DNA from: JBFIHZ01 sp041601535 | GTDB taxonomy: Bacteria; Pseudomonadota; Gammaproteobacteria; Xanthomonadales; SZUA-36 | Assembly: GCA_041601535.1 (NCBI GenBank) | Contig: JBFIHZ010000004.1 | Location: 1-43,063 of the forward strand | DNA: 43,063 nucleotides | Direction: 5' to 3' | Shown: positions 34,059 through 41,908 of the stretch, one piece after another | How positions within the stretch are numbered: the stretch's first letter is position 1 | Layout of the letters: the number at the start of each line of letters is the position of its first letter | The notes under the pieces: generated by a model | Databases searched by the model: none | What the model saw: the letters and a program-made list of their open reading frames with translations, nothing else | Told to the model about the DNA's origin: nothing | Program-made: the position numbers and the translations under genes

Positions 34059-36596
34059 ATGTCGAAGGTAAGCGTTGCACAATTGGCCGAAGTACTCGGC
34101 GTGGATGTCAGTAAACTGATTGCGCAACTCAAGGAAGCTGGCATCGACGCCAATAGCGGCGACGAGGCGGTGTCCAATGATGACAAGAAAAAACTGTTGG
34201 CTTACCTGCGCGCCAGTCATGGCAAACAGGCCAGTGATGCCACTGCGCCGAAAAGCGTCACCCTGAAACGTAAATCGGTCAGTGAGCTGCGTGTATCCGG
34301 CAGTGGTCCGCGGGCGGTTGCGCGCACGGTTAACGTGGAAGTGCGCAAAAAGCGCACCTATGTGAAACGTGAAGTTGCTCAGGAAAAGATGGGCACCGAG
34401 TATTCAGACCGGGAAGAAGCCCGCAAGATTCTGGAAGAAACCCGGGCGGCGCGCGCGGAAGAAGAACGCCGTGCGCAGGAAATCGCTGACAAAGCCCGGC
34501 TTGAACGTGATGAGGCGGCCCGCCAGCTGGAAGAAGAACAGGCGCGCAAGGATGCTGAAGAGCAAAACCGGCGCGAGGCTGAAGAGCGTGAGCGCGAAGA
34601 AGAAGGCCGCCGGCGTGAAGAAGAAGCCGAGCGCCGGCGTGAAGAAGAGCGCGTACGCAAGCTGGCTGAAGAACAGCGCCGGCGTGAAAAGGAAAAGGGC
34701 AAAGCCGCAACCCGCTATGGCCGCAAGGAACTGCATGTGGCCGACGGCGCGGTGGCTCGCCGCCGCAAGTCCGGTACGCGCACCAAGCACTCCGCGCGGC
34801 CTTCGGAGCACGGCTTTTCCCGCCCCACTGCGCCCGTTACCCGGGAAATTGCAGTGCCGGAAACGATTACGGTCTCTGATCTGGCCAAGCTGATGGCGGT
34901 GAAGGCGGCCGAAGTGATCAAGGCCATGATGCAAATGGGCATGATGGTGACCATCAACCAGAGCGTGGATCAGGACACGGCCATCCTGGTGGTTGAAGAA
35001 ATGGGCCATGCGGCCAGGCCTGCAGAGGAAAAGAACCTGGAACAGGAACTGATCGCCGAGGACGAAGGTGCCGTCAGTGGCGAACAGACCACCCGTCCCC
35101 CGGTAGTTACCGTGATGGGCCATGTCGACCACGGCAAGACCTCGCTGCTGGATTACATTCGCAAGGCCAAGATCGCCGAAGGCGAGGCCGGTGGCATTAC
35201 CCAGCACATTGGTGCCTATCACGTGGAAACCCCGCGCGGCATCATCACCTTCCTCGATACGCCGGGCCATGCCGCATTTACTTCGATGCGGGCGCGTGGC
35301 GCGCAGGCAACGGACATTGTCATTCTGGTCGTAGCCGCTGATGATGGCGTTATGCCGCAGACCAAGGAAGCCATCCAGCATGCCCGCGCGGCCGGCGTGC
35401 CTATCATCGTGGCCATCAACAAGATTGACCGCGAAGAATCGGATATCGACCGTGTCAAAATGGAGCTGTCCAAGGAAGAGGTGATTGCCGAAGACTGGGG
35501 TGGCGAAGATATTTTTGTCAATGTATCGGCCAAAACAGGAGCGGGTATTGATGAATTGCTGGATGCCATCCTGCTGCAGGCCGAGGTGCTTGAACTGAAA
35601 GCCGTGGTGGATTCACGCGCCCGCGGTATCGTGATCGAGTCCAGCCTGGACAAGGGTCGCGGCCCGGTTGCTACCTTGCTGGTCCAGCAGGGCACGCTGA
35701 ACCGCGGCGACATGATCCTGGCTGGCCAGGAGTATGGCCGCGTGCGCGCACTGTTTGATGAAAGCGGCGAAGCCATTGAGTCGGCCGGTCCGTCCATGCC
35801 GGTGGTGATGCTGGGTCTTTCCGGTGTGCCCCAGGCTGGCGACGAAATGCTGGCGGTGAGCAACGAGCGCAAAGCCCGCGAAGCAGCCAGCCAGCGCCAG
35901 GACAGGACGCGTGAAGACCGGTTGGCAAGGCAACAGGCAGCCAACCTGCAGAACCTGTTCGAAAGCATGGGCAAGGATGAGCAAATTGCCGTGAATCTGC
36001 TGATTCGCGCCGATGTGCAAGGCAGTGTGGAAGCGCTGCGTGATGCCCTGACCAAATTGAGCAACGATGATGTCGTGGTGAATGTCGTGGCTTCAGGTGT
36101 GGGTGCCATCACCGAATCCGACGCCTCACTGGCCCAGGCATCGAATGCCATCATCATTGGCTTTAATGTGCGCGCCGACAATGCCGCGCGCAAGGCCATC
36201 CAGGAAAATGAGCTGGACCTGCATTATTACAGTGTTATCTACGACGCCATTGACGAGGTCACCAAGGCCATCAATGGATTGTTGGGTACCGAGGTGAAAG
36301 AACAGATACTGGGCCTGGCCGAGGTCAAAGATGTATTCCGTTCGTCCAAGATGGGCGCCATTGCCGGCTGCCTGGTGGTAGAGGGCGTGGTGCGGCGCAA
36401 GAACCCGATCCGCGTGCTGCGCGATAACGTGGTGATCTTCGAAGGGGAACTTGAATCCCTGCGCCGCTTCAAAGACGAGGCCAACGAAGTGCAGTCCGGA
36501 ACCGAGTGCGGCATTGGCGTGAAGCAATACAATGACGTGCGGCCCGGCGATCAGATCGAATGCTTCGAGCGCATCGAAGTGGCCAAAACCCTGTAG
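34059..36596 (+). CDS. infB: Translation initiation factor IF-2
   Basis: 845-residue GTPase that brings fMet-tRNA to the 30S subunit and promotes subunit joining. An N-terminal IF2_N domain (residues 1 to about 52) is followed by a long charged helical linker rich in Glu, Arg and Ala (about residues 110-230), then a second IF2_N-like domain (about 265-320). The G domain has G1 GHVDHGKT at residues 354-361, G3 DTPGH, and G4 NKID; C-terminal domains II-IV follow with GVVRRKNPIRVLRDN near the end. AAGGAG lies 6 bases before the ATG. It comes 39 bases after nusA, the universal order. Confidence 0.98.
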   Translation: MSKVSVAQLAEVLGVDVSKLIAQLKEAGIDANSGDEAVSNDDKKKLLAYLRASHGKQASDATAPKSVTLKRKSVSELRVSGSGPRAVARTVNVEVRKKRTYVKREVAQEKMGTEYSDREEARKILEETRAARAEEERRAQEIADKARLERDEAARQLEEEQARKDAEEQNRREAEEREREEEGRRREEEAERRREEERVRKLAEEQRRREKEKGKAATRYGRKELHVADGAVARRRKSGTRTKHSARPSEHGFSRPTAPVTREIAVPETITVSDLAKLMAVKAAEVIKAMMQMGMMVTINQSVDQDTAILVVEEMGHAARPAEEKNLEQELIAEDEGAVSGEQTTRPPVVTVMGHVDHGKTSLLDYIRKAKIAEGEAGGITQHIGAYHVETPRGIITFLDTPGHAAFTSMRARGAQATDIVILVVAADDGVMPQTKEAIQHARAAGVPIIVAINKIDREESDIDRVKMELSKEEVIAEDWGGEDIFVNVSAKTGAGIDELLDAILLQAEVLELKAVVDSRARGIVIESSLDKGRGPVATLLVQQGTLNRGDMILAGQEYGRVRALFDESGEAIESAGPSMPVVMLGLSGVPQAGDEMLAVSNERKAREAASQRQDRTREDRLARQQAANLQNLFESMGKDEQIAVNLLIRADVQGSVEALRDALTKLSNDDVVVNVVASGVGAITESDASLAQASNAIIIGFNVRADNAARKAIQENELDLHYYSVIYDAIDEVTKAINGLLGTEVKEQILGLAEVKDVFRSSKMGAIAGCLVVEGVVRRKNPIRVLRDNVVIFEGELESLRRFKDEANEVQSGTECGIGVKQYNDVRPGDQIECFERIEVAKTL

Positions 36597-36605
36597 GCCG
36601 CGCAG

Positions 36606-36992
36606 ATGCCTCGCGAATTCAACCGATCGGAACGGGTGGCCGGACAGTTACGCCGGGAACTGGCGCAGCTGATCCAGCAGGAAGTCAAGGATCCTGCGCT
36701 GGGTTTTATTGGCCTGTCGGATGTCGAAGTAACGCGTGATCTGGCCCATGCCAAGGTGTATGTCACGGTGTTCGAAGCCGACAAGGCAGCCGACAGCCTG
36801 GACGCATTGAAACGGGCAGCCGGTTTCCTGCGGCGCCGGCTCGGCCAGGAAATGCGCATCCGCAGCGTGCCCGAACTGCATTTCCACCATGATGCTTCGG
36901 TGGAGACCGGGCAGCGTATGGATAGCCTGATCGACGCGGCAATAGCCTCGGACCGCGTACCGGACGAGAACGAAGACAACCCGGAAGACTGA
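36606..36992 (+). CDS. rbfA: Ribosome-binding factor A
   Basis: 128-residue KH-like cold-shock factor that binds the 5' helix 1 region of 16S rRNA during late 30S maturation. Family pattern: PREFNRSERVAGQLRRELAQLIQQEVKDPALGFIGLSDVEVTRDLAHAKVYVTVF, then AAGFLRRRLGQEMRIRSVPELHFHHDASVETGQRMDSLID. The acidic C-terminal tail (DRVPDENEDNPED) is common. It begins 9 bases after infB, and its stop shares one base with the truB start (TGATG), indicating coupling. Confidence 0.98.
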   Translation: MPREFNRSERVAGQLRRELAQLIQQEVKDPALGFIGLSDVEVTRDLAHAKVYVTVFEADKAADSLDALKRAAGFLRRRLGQEMRIRSVPELHFHHDASVETGQRMDSLIDAAIASDRVPDENEDNPED

Positions 36993-37921
36993 TGGTCCGG
37001 AGGCGCAATGCCCGGGACGTGCATGGCATCGTCCTGCTGGACAAACCGGCTGGCTACTCCTCCAACCAGGCGGTGCAGGCGGTGCGCCGCTTGTTCAATG
37101 CCCGCAAGGCCGGCCACACCGGCACGCTGGACCCGTTCGCCACCGGAATGTTGCCCGTTTGTCTGGGCGAAGCCAGTAAAACAGCGGCTCATATGCTGGA
37201 GGCGTCCAAAGCCTACCGGGCAACAGCGGTGCTGGGTGAAGCCAGGACCACCGGAGATATTGAAGGAGAAGTCATACAGCAGCAGGCTGTGCCGCAGCTG
37301 GATGAGGCGGCAATCCATGCTGTTCTGGCTGAATTTATCGGCCCGGTCTCGCAGGTGCCGCCGATGTACTCCGCGCTCAAGTTCGAGGGCAGGCCACTGT
37401 ATGAGTTGGCCCGGCAGGGCATCACGGTGGAGCGTAAGGCCCGTGAAGTAACCATTCACCGCCTGACGCTGCTGCGCTGGCAGTCCCCCGTGCTGGAATT
37501 TGAGCTTGAGTGTTCCAAGGGCACCTATGTGCGCACCCTGGCCGAAGACATCAGCGCCAGGCTCGGAACGTGCGGGTATCTGAAACAGCTTCGGCGCCTG
37601 TGGGTGGAACCGTTTGACGCAGCGCAGATGGTTGATCTCGCAAGCCTGGAGCAGGCACTCGAGCGCAATGACACCAGCGCCGTGCTGCTGCCTGTGGATG
37701 CCGGTTTGCCGTCCTGGCCGGTGGTTCGTCTGGACGAGGAGAATACCGCCCGGTTTTTGCACGGCAACCCGGCCCTTGGCGGCTCCGCGCCCGGCATGTG
37801 CCGCGTGCAGGGCAGTGATGGCGGACTGATTGGCCTGGGTGAATGCGGTGATACGGGCACGGTGCGGCCGCGGCGGGTGTTTGTATGGGGCGGCAGCCAG
37901 CCGGAAAAACCGCCCGATTGA
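36992..37921 (+). CDS. truB: tRNA pseudouridine(55) synthase TruB
   Basis: 309-residue enzyme that makes pseudouridine 55 in the T-loop of tRNAs. The catalytic aspartate is D47 in GHTGTLDPFATGMLP; other blocks are GIVLLDKPAGYSSNQAVQAVRRLF, PMYSALKFEGRPLYELARQGI and CSKGTYVRTLAEDI. The PUA domain forms the C-terminus (about residues 240-300). It overlaps rbfA by one base. In this order (rbfA-truB-rpsO) it is the last gene before the rpsO promoter. Confidence 0.98.
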   Translation: MVRRRNARDVHGIVLLDKPAGYSSNQAVQAVRRLFNARKAGHTGTLDPFATGMLPVCLGEASKTAAHMLEASKAYRATAVLGEARTTGDIEGEVIQQQAVPQLDEAAIHAVLAEFIGPVSQVPPMYSALKFEGRPLYELARQGITVERKAREVTIHRLTLLRWQSPVLEFELECSKGTYVRTLAEDISARLGTCGYLKQLRRLWVEPFDAAQMVDLASLEQALERNDTSAVLLPVDAGLPSWPVVRLDEENTARFLHGNPALGGSAPGMCRVQGSDGGLIGLGECGDTGTVRPRRVFVWGGSQPEKPPD

Positions 37922-37930
37922 TAATTTTAC

Positions 37931-37959
37931 TTGTTTAGTACCGGCTTCACCGTTAGAAT
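37931..37959 (+). promoter_or_regulatory. rpsO promoter
   Basis: TTGTTT at 37931-37936 and TAGAAT at 37954-37959 (5 of 6 matches) are separated by exactly 17 bases; transcription would begin near 37966, just upstream of the leader hairpin. CCGGCT at 37941-37946 and AGCCGG at 37960-37965 form an inverted repeat flanking the -10. E. coli rpsO likewise has its own promoter. Confidence 0.7.
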
Positions 37960-37978
37960 AGCCGGCTAATTTCAACCG

Positions 37979-38070
37979 GGGCTTCGAAGTTTTTGCAAAG
38001 ACCCACATCCGGCGGCCAGAAGGCCAATAGATGTCTGATTTACCGGGTTTTTTCAAAGGCTTCGCGGCTC
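37979..38070 (+). promoter_or_regulatory. Long structured leader of rpsO, candidate S15 autoregulatory element
   Basis: Bases 37985-38004 pair with 38045-38064 over 20 positions with one mismatch (C37996 with T38053) and three G-T pairs; five more pairs are possible outside. Inside, ACATC at 38005-38009 pairs with GATGT at 38030-38034, capped by GGCC-AGAA-GGCC (38014-38025), leaving CTGATTTACC single-stranded. The structure ends 8 bases before the GGAG ribosome binding site (38078-38081) of rpsO. S15 represses its own mRNA in E. coli through a leader structure; this leader is a candidate for the same control by a different fold. Confidence 0.65.
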
Positions 38071-38089
38071 TAGATATGGAGACTGAACC

Positions 38090-38359
38090 ATGTCTTTTGA
38101 TGCAGAAGCAAAAAGCAAGATCGTTAGTGAATACAAGCAGTCAGAGAATGACACGGGCTCACCAGAAGTCCAGGTCGCATTACTGACCGGGCGTATTCAG
38201 CACCTGACGGACCATTTCAAAACCCACAAGGGTGATCACCATTCGCGGCGCGGTTTGCTGCGCATGGTCAATCAGCGTCGCAGCCTGCTGGACTATCTGA
38301 AAAAGAAAGACCTGCAGCGCTATCGCACCTTGATTGAACGTCTCGGTCTTCGTCGCTAA
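38090..38359 (+). CDS. rpsO: 30S ribosomal protein S15
   Basis: 89-residue primary 16S rRNA-binding protein (uS15), exactly the normal length. Four helices; conserved segments SPEVQVALLTGRIQHLTDHFKTHKGDHHSRRGLLRMVNQRRSLLDYLKKKD and RYRTLIERLGLRR carry the rRNA contacts (the DHHSRRGL loop). GGAG lies 8 bases before ATG 38090. The gene has its own promoter and structured leader, and is separated from pnp by a terminator-like hairpin. Confidence 0.99.
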   Translation: MSFDAEAKSKIVSEYKQSENDTGSPEVQVALLTGRIQHLTDHFKTHKGDHHSRRGLLRMVNQRRSLLDYLKKKDLQRYRTLIERLGLRR

Positions 38360-38383
38360 TTTTTGCATCAAGACGCGGCAAAC

Positions 38384-38417
38384 ACTCCGGCAGCACATGG
38401 GTTCTGCTGGAGTTTTT
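38384..38417 (+). terminator. Terminator-like hairpin between rpsO and pnp
   Basis: ACTCCGGCAG at 38384-38393 pairs with CTGCTGGAGT at 38404-38413 (10 pairs, one G-T), with a 10-base loop, followed by TTTTT to 38417. It can act as the rpsO terminator with partial read-through. In E. coli this same gap holds the rpsO terminator and the RNase III site through which PNPase controls its own mRNA; a similar role is possible here. Confidence 0.75.
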
Positions 38418-38457
38418 GCGTACACGGCCTTAAACCAATGAAAGCAGGGAACGTCCA

Positions 38458-40551
38458 GTGCAAAAACTGAAAAAAACCTTCAAATACGGTGACCAGGAAG
38501 TCACGCTCGAAACCGGGCAAGTGGCGCGGCAGGCTGACGCCGCAGTCATGGTCACCATGGCAGACACCGTTGTCATGGTCACGGTAGTGGCACAGAAAGA
38601 AGCTGACCCCGGTCGCCCTTTCTTTCCGCTGACTGTTAACTACCAGGAAAAATTTTATGCCGCCGGTCGCATTCCGGGCGGTTTCTTCAAACGCGAAGGG
38701 CGTCCAACTGAAAAGGAAACCCTGACCTGCCGCCTGATTGACCGTCCCATCCGGCCGCTGTTCCCCAAGGGCTTCATGAACGAAGTCCAGGTCATCGCCA
38801 CGCTGATGTCATCCAACCCTGAAGTGGATGGTGATATCCCGGCACTGATCGGTACCTCAGCCGCATTGGCCCTGTCCGGCATACCGTTCAACGGCCCCAT
38901 CGGTGCGGCCCGCGTTGGTTATATCGGTGGCGAATACGTGCTCAACCCGACGGCCACGCAACTGCAAGAGTCTGCGCTTGACCTGGTGGTTGCCGGTACC
39001 GAGAAAGCCGTACTGATGGTTGAGTCCGAGGCCAAACTGTTGTCGGAAGACGTCATGCTGGGCGCGGTTACATTTGGTCACCAGGCCATGCAAACCGTGG
39101 TTCAGGCCGTGCGCGAACTGGCCGCTGAAGCTGCTGCGCAGTCATGGGACTGGCAAGCCGCTGAAGTGGACGCGGATCTTCTGGAAAAAGTCAAAGCGGC
39201 TGCCGAGCCGGGTCTGAAAGACGCCTATGCCATCGCTGACAAGATGCAGCGCCGCGATGCCATTGCAGCAGTCAAGAACAGCGTGATTGAAAGCCTGTGC
39301 CCGGAAGGTGATGAAACCGCAGCGGCCAAAGGCACTGTGTCGGAGCTGTTGTACAAGGTGGAAAAAAGCCTGGTACGCGAACACATCCTGTCGGGTAACC
39401 CGCGCATTGATGGCCGTGATCTGAGCACAGTACGTCCGATCTCGGTTGAATGTGGCGTGTTGCCACGCGCCCACGGTTCCGCGCTGTTCACGCGTGGCGA
39501 AACCCAGGCCATCGTGGCCACCACGCTGGGCACCATGCGCGATTCCCAGATCATTGATGCGGTAAACGGCGAATACAAAGACCCGTTCATGCTGCATTAC
39601 AACTTCCCGCCTTTCTGCGTAGGTGAGACCGGTTTCATGAGTGGCCCCAAGCGCCGTGAAATTGGCCATGGCCGGCTGGCTCGCCGCGGCGTGGCAGCGG
39701 TACTGCCGAGCATTGAAGAGTTTCCATACGTGTTGCGCGTGGTTTCGGAAATTACCGAATCCAATGGCTCCAGCTCGATGGCTTCCGTGTGTGGCACATC
39801 GCTGTCCCTGATGGATGCGGGCGTTCCGGTCAAGCAGCCGGTGGCCGGTATCGCCATGGGCCTGATCAAGGAAGGCGACCGCTTTGCCGTGCTGTCCGAC
39901 ATCCTGGGTGATGAAGATCATCTGGGCGACATGGACTTCAAGGTAGCCGGAACCCAGGATGGCATCACTGCGTTGCAGATGGACATCAAGATCGAAGGCA
40001 TTAACGAAGAGATCATGAAAATTGCGCTGGCCCAGGCCAAAGAAGGCCGCAATTTCATTCTCGGCGAGATGAACAAGGTCATTGATGCACCGCGCAATGA
40101 AATGTCTGAATTCGCGCCACGCCTGATGACCATCAAGGTGCATCCTGACAAGATCCGCGATGTAATCGGCAAGGGCGGGGTTACCATCCGCGCGATTACC
40201 GAAGAAACCGGCACCACCATTGATATCGCCGATGACGGCACCGTGACGATCGCATCCGTAAACAAGGAAGCAGCCGAAGCGGCACGCAAACGCATCGAGC
40301 AGATTACCGCCGATATCGAACCGGGCCAGGTGTTTGAAGGCAAGGTCATCAAGATCATGAACTTCGGCGCCTTCGTTACCTTGACCCCGGGCCGTGATGG
40401 CCTGGTGCATATTTCACAGCTTTCCGATGATCGCGTGGAAAATGTCACCGACGTGGTCAAAGAAGGTGACACCGTCAAGGTCAAGGTATTGGAAGTGGAC
40501 AAACAGGGACGCATCCGCCTGTCCATGAAAGCGGTTGCCGCGGAAGCCTGA
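38458..40551 (+). CDS. pnp: Polyribonucleotide nucleotidyltransferase (PNPase)
   Basis: 697-residue phosphorolytic 3'-5' exoribonuclease of RNA decay and the degradosome. Two RNase PH domains (about 1-210 and 310-545; the second with RVVSEITESNGSSSMASVCGTSLSLMDAGVPVKQPVAGIAMGLI) flank the helical linker. A KH domain (about 550-610; HPDKIRDVIGKGGVTIRAITEETGTTIDI) and an S1 domain (about 620-690; FEGKVIKIMNFGAFVTLTPGRDGLVHISQL) follow. The start is GTG 38458 with AGGGA 7 bases upstream. It ends about 30 bases before a strong terminator. Confidence 0.98.
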   Translation: MQKLKKTFKYGDQEVTLETGQVARQADAAVMVTMADTVVMVTVVAQKEADPGRPFFPLTVNYQEKFYAAGRIPGGFFKREGRPTEKETLTCRLIDRPIRPLFPKGFMNEVQVIATLMSSNPEVDGDIPALIGTSAALALSGIPFNGPIGAARVGYIGGEYVLNPTATQLQESALDLVVAGTEKAVLMVESEAKLLSEDVMLGAVTFGHQAMQTVVQAVRELAAEAAAQSWDWQAAEVDADLLEKVKAAAEPGLKDAYAIADKMQRRDAIAAVKNSVIESLCPEGDETAAAKGTVSELLYKVEKSLVREHILSGNPRIDGRDLSTVRPISVECGVLPRAHGSALFTRGETQAIVATTLGTMRDSQIIDAVNGEYKDPFMLHYNFPPFCVGETGFMSGPKRREIGHGRLARRGVAAVLPSIEEFPYVLRVVSEITESNGSSSMASVCGTSLSLMDAGVPVKQPVAGIAMGLIKEGDRFAVLSDILGDEDHLGDMDFKVAGTQDGITALQMDIKIEGINEEIMKIALAQAKEGRNFILGEMNKVIDAPRNEMSEFAPRLMTIKVHPDKIRDVIGKGGVTIRAITEETGTTIDIADDGTVTIASVNKEAAEAARKRIEQITADIEPGQVFEGKVIKIMNFGAFVTLTPGRDGLVHISQLSDDRVENVTDVVKEGDTVKVKVLEVDKQGRIRLSMKAVAAEA

Positions 40552-40578
40552 TCTGAGCGGTTTTCGCTGAAGCAATGC

Positions 40579-40609
40579 AAAACGCCCGGCTTGTCCGGGC
40601 GTTTTTTTT
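40579..40609 (+). terminator. Intrinsic terminator of pnp
   Basis: AAAACGCCCGG at 40579-40589 pairs with CCGGGCGTTTT at 40595-40605 (11 pairs) around CTTGT, followed by TTTT to 40609. This is a strong rho-independent terminator and marks the end of the rpsO-pnp unit. Confidence 0.93.
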
Positions 40610-40807
40610 ACTGCAGCCAGGCCATGCCAGTTCAGCGTCCGGCGCCCGGGAACGCGAACCATGCAAGCTTCGGGACGCGGCTGATCAGGCTATATTTCAT
40701 CGTCTGTTTCACCGGCAGGACGGGTTCAGGTTGTCTGGCGGAGAGAGAAGTACAAAAAAGTGAAAATCGGGTGGGAAACCGGGGCGGATTCCAGTTAAAC
40801 TGCGCCG

Positions 40808-41908
40808 ATGCCATTGGTCGAACATCTGCAACTCCCCACGTTTTCCCGTCTGCGCCAGCAAGGGCAGGAAGTGCTCACCCTGGATCGTGCGCTGCGCCAG
40901 GACATCCGCGAACTGCACATCGGTTTTCTGAACATGATGCCGGATGCTGCACTGGAAGCCACCGAGCGGCAATTCATTCACCTGGTGGGTAACTGCAATC
41001 GCATCGCGCAGTTTTATGTCTACCCGTTTTCGCTGCCCGGCTTGCAGCGCAGCAAAAAAACGCTGGAATACATTGATCGCTATTACTGCACGTTTGAACA
41101 GTTGCGGGAACAGGGCCTGGATGCGCTGATCATCACCGGCGCCAACGTGGCCAATCCTGCGCTGGACCAGGAGCCATTCTGGCAACCTCTGGTGGAGGTC
41201 ATCCAGTGGGCTGAAAATCAGGTGTCATCCATTCTGTGCTCCTGTCTGGCAACGCATGCCCTGCTGAAATATCGCCACGGTATCGAGCGCCGGCCGCTGC
41301 CACAGAAACGCTGGGGAGTGTTCAGCCACCGCGTGTGTGAGCCGGCTCACCCCTTGCTGCGCGATATCAATACCCGCTTTGATGCGCCGCATTCGCGTTA
41401 CAATGACATTTCGCGGGCACAACTGGAGCAGGCGGGCCTGACCGTGCTGGCTGAAGGCGAAGAAGGCGGGGTACACCTGGCCACCAGTGCAGACGGAATT
41501 CGCGCTATTTATTTCCAGGGGCACCCCGAATACGACCGCAACAGCCTGTTGAAGGAATACCGCCGGGAGCTGAAGCGCTATCTGGCGGGTGAGTTGCCGG
41601 CGCCTCCACCGCTTCCGGACCATTATTTTTGTTCCGAGGCTCGCGTCATCGTCGATGACTACGTCAGCCAATGTCAGGCGGCGTGTCAACAGGGTCATGA
41701 AATACCCGGGGGGCTGGAGCCGTTGCTCGATGCCTTGCTGGACAATACCTGGGGAGATACCGCCAAAGCCATTTTCAACAACTGGCTGGGCCTGGTTTAC
41801 CAGGTAACCAATCTGGACCGCACCCGCCAGTTCATGCCCGGAGTAGACCCGCAAGACCCGCTGGGGCTGCAGGCCGCCGCCAACAAGAAACAAGGAGTAG
41901 ATTCATGA
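40808..41908 (+). CDS. metA: Homoserine O-acyltransferase, MetA (MetAS) family
   Basis: 366-residue MetA-fold enzyme that activates homoserine with succinyl- or acetyl-CoA, the first committed step of methionine synthesis. The catalytic cysteine is C146 (LCSCLATHALLKY), and the His-Glu pair is H239/E241 in FQGHPEYD. At the position that separates acetyl- (Glu) from succinyl-transferases (Gly) in E. coli numbering 111, the local sequence is TGANVANP, giving Ala115, so specificity cannot be read from this residue. About 60 residues longer than E. coli MetA, mostly at the C-terminus. No Shine-Dalgarno precedes ATG 40808. It overlaps the next gene by 4 bases. The 198-base gap from the pnp terminator shows no recognisable riboswitch or promoter. 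Confidence 0.9.
   Translation: MPLVEHLQLPTFSRLRQQGQEVLTLDRALRQDIRELHIGFLNMMPDAALEATERQFIHLVGNCNRIAQFYVYPFSLPGLQRSKKTLEYIDRYYCTFEQLREQGLDALIITGANVANPALDQEPFWQPLVEVIQWAENQVSSILCSCLATHALLKYRHGIERRPLPQKRWGVFSHRVCEPAHPLLRDINTRFDAPHSRYNDISRAQLEQAGLTVLAEGEEGGVHLATSADGIRAIYFQGHPEYDRNSLLKEYRRELKRYLAGELPAPPPLPDHYFCSEARVIVDDYVSQCQAACQQGHEIPGGLEPLLDALLDNTWGDTAKAIFNNWLGLVYQVTNLDRTRQFMPGVDPQDPLGLQAAANKKQGVDS

Noticed and set aside
34369..34740. Repetitive GAA/GAG/CGC-rich stretch in infB considered as a DNA repeat
   Set aside because: It is the charged helical linker of IF-2, with irregular repeats in the protein and no perfect DNA repeat unit.
35219..36199. Long minus-strand open frames inside infB (also 34404-35381)
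   Set aside because: Both mirror the codon bias of IF-2, especially the charged linker; they show no domain and have no ribosome binding context.
36551..38056. 501-codon open frame on the minus strand opposite rbfA, truB and the rpsO leader
   Set aside because: It lies wholly opposite two confidently identified genes and a regulatory leader; its translation is low-complexity and His/Arg/Gln-rich, as expected for an antisense frame in a GC-rich genome.
39142..40410. 422-codon minus-strand open frame inside pnp
   Set aside because: Antisense shadow of the PNPase gene with no recognisable domain and typical antisense composition.
40610..40807. Possible SAM or related riboswitch upstream of metA
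   Set aside because: No conserved SAM-binding core or terminator hairpin could be built; the sequence gives only weak scattered pairings.
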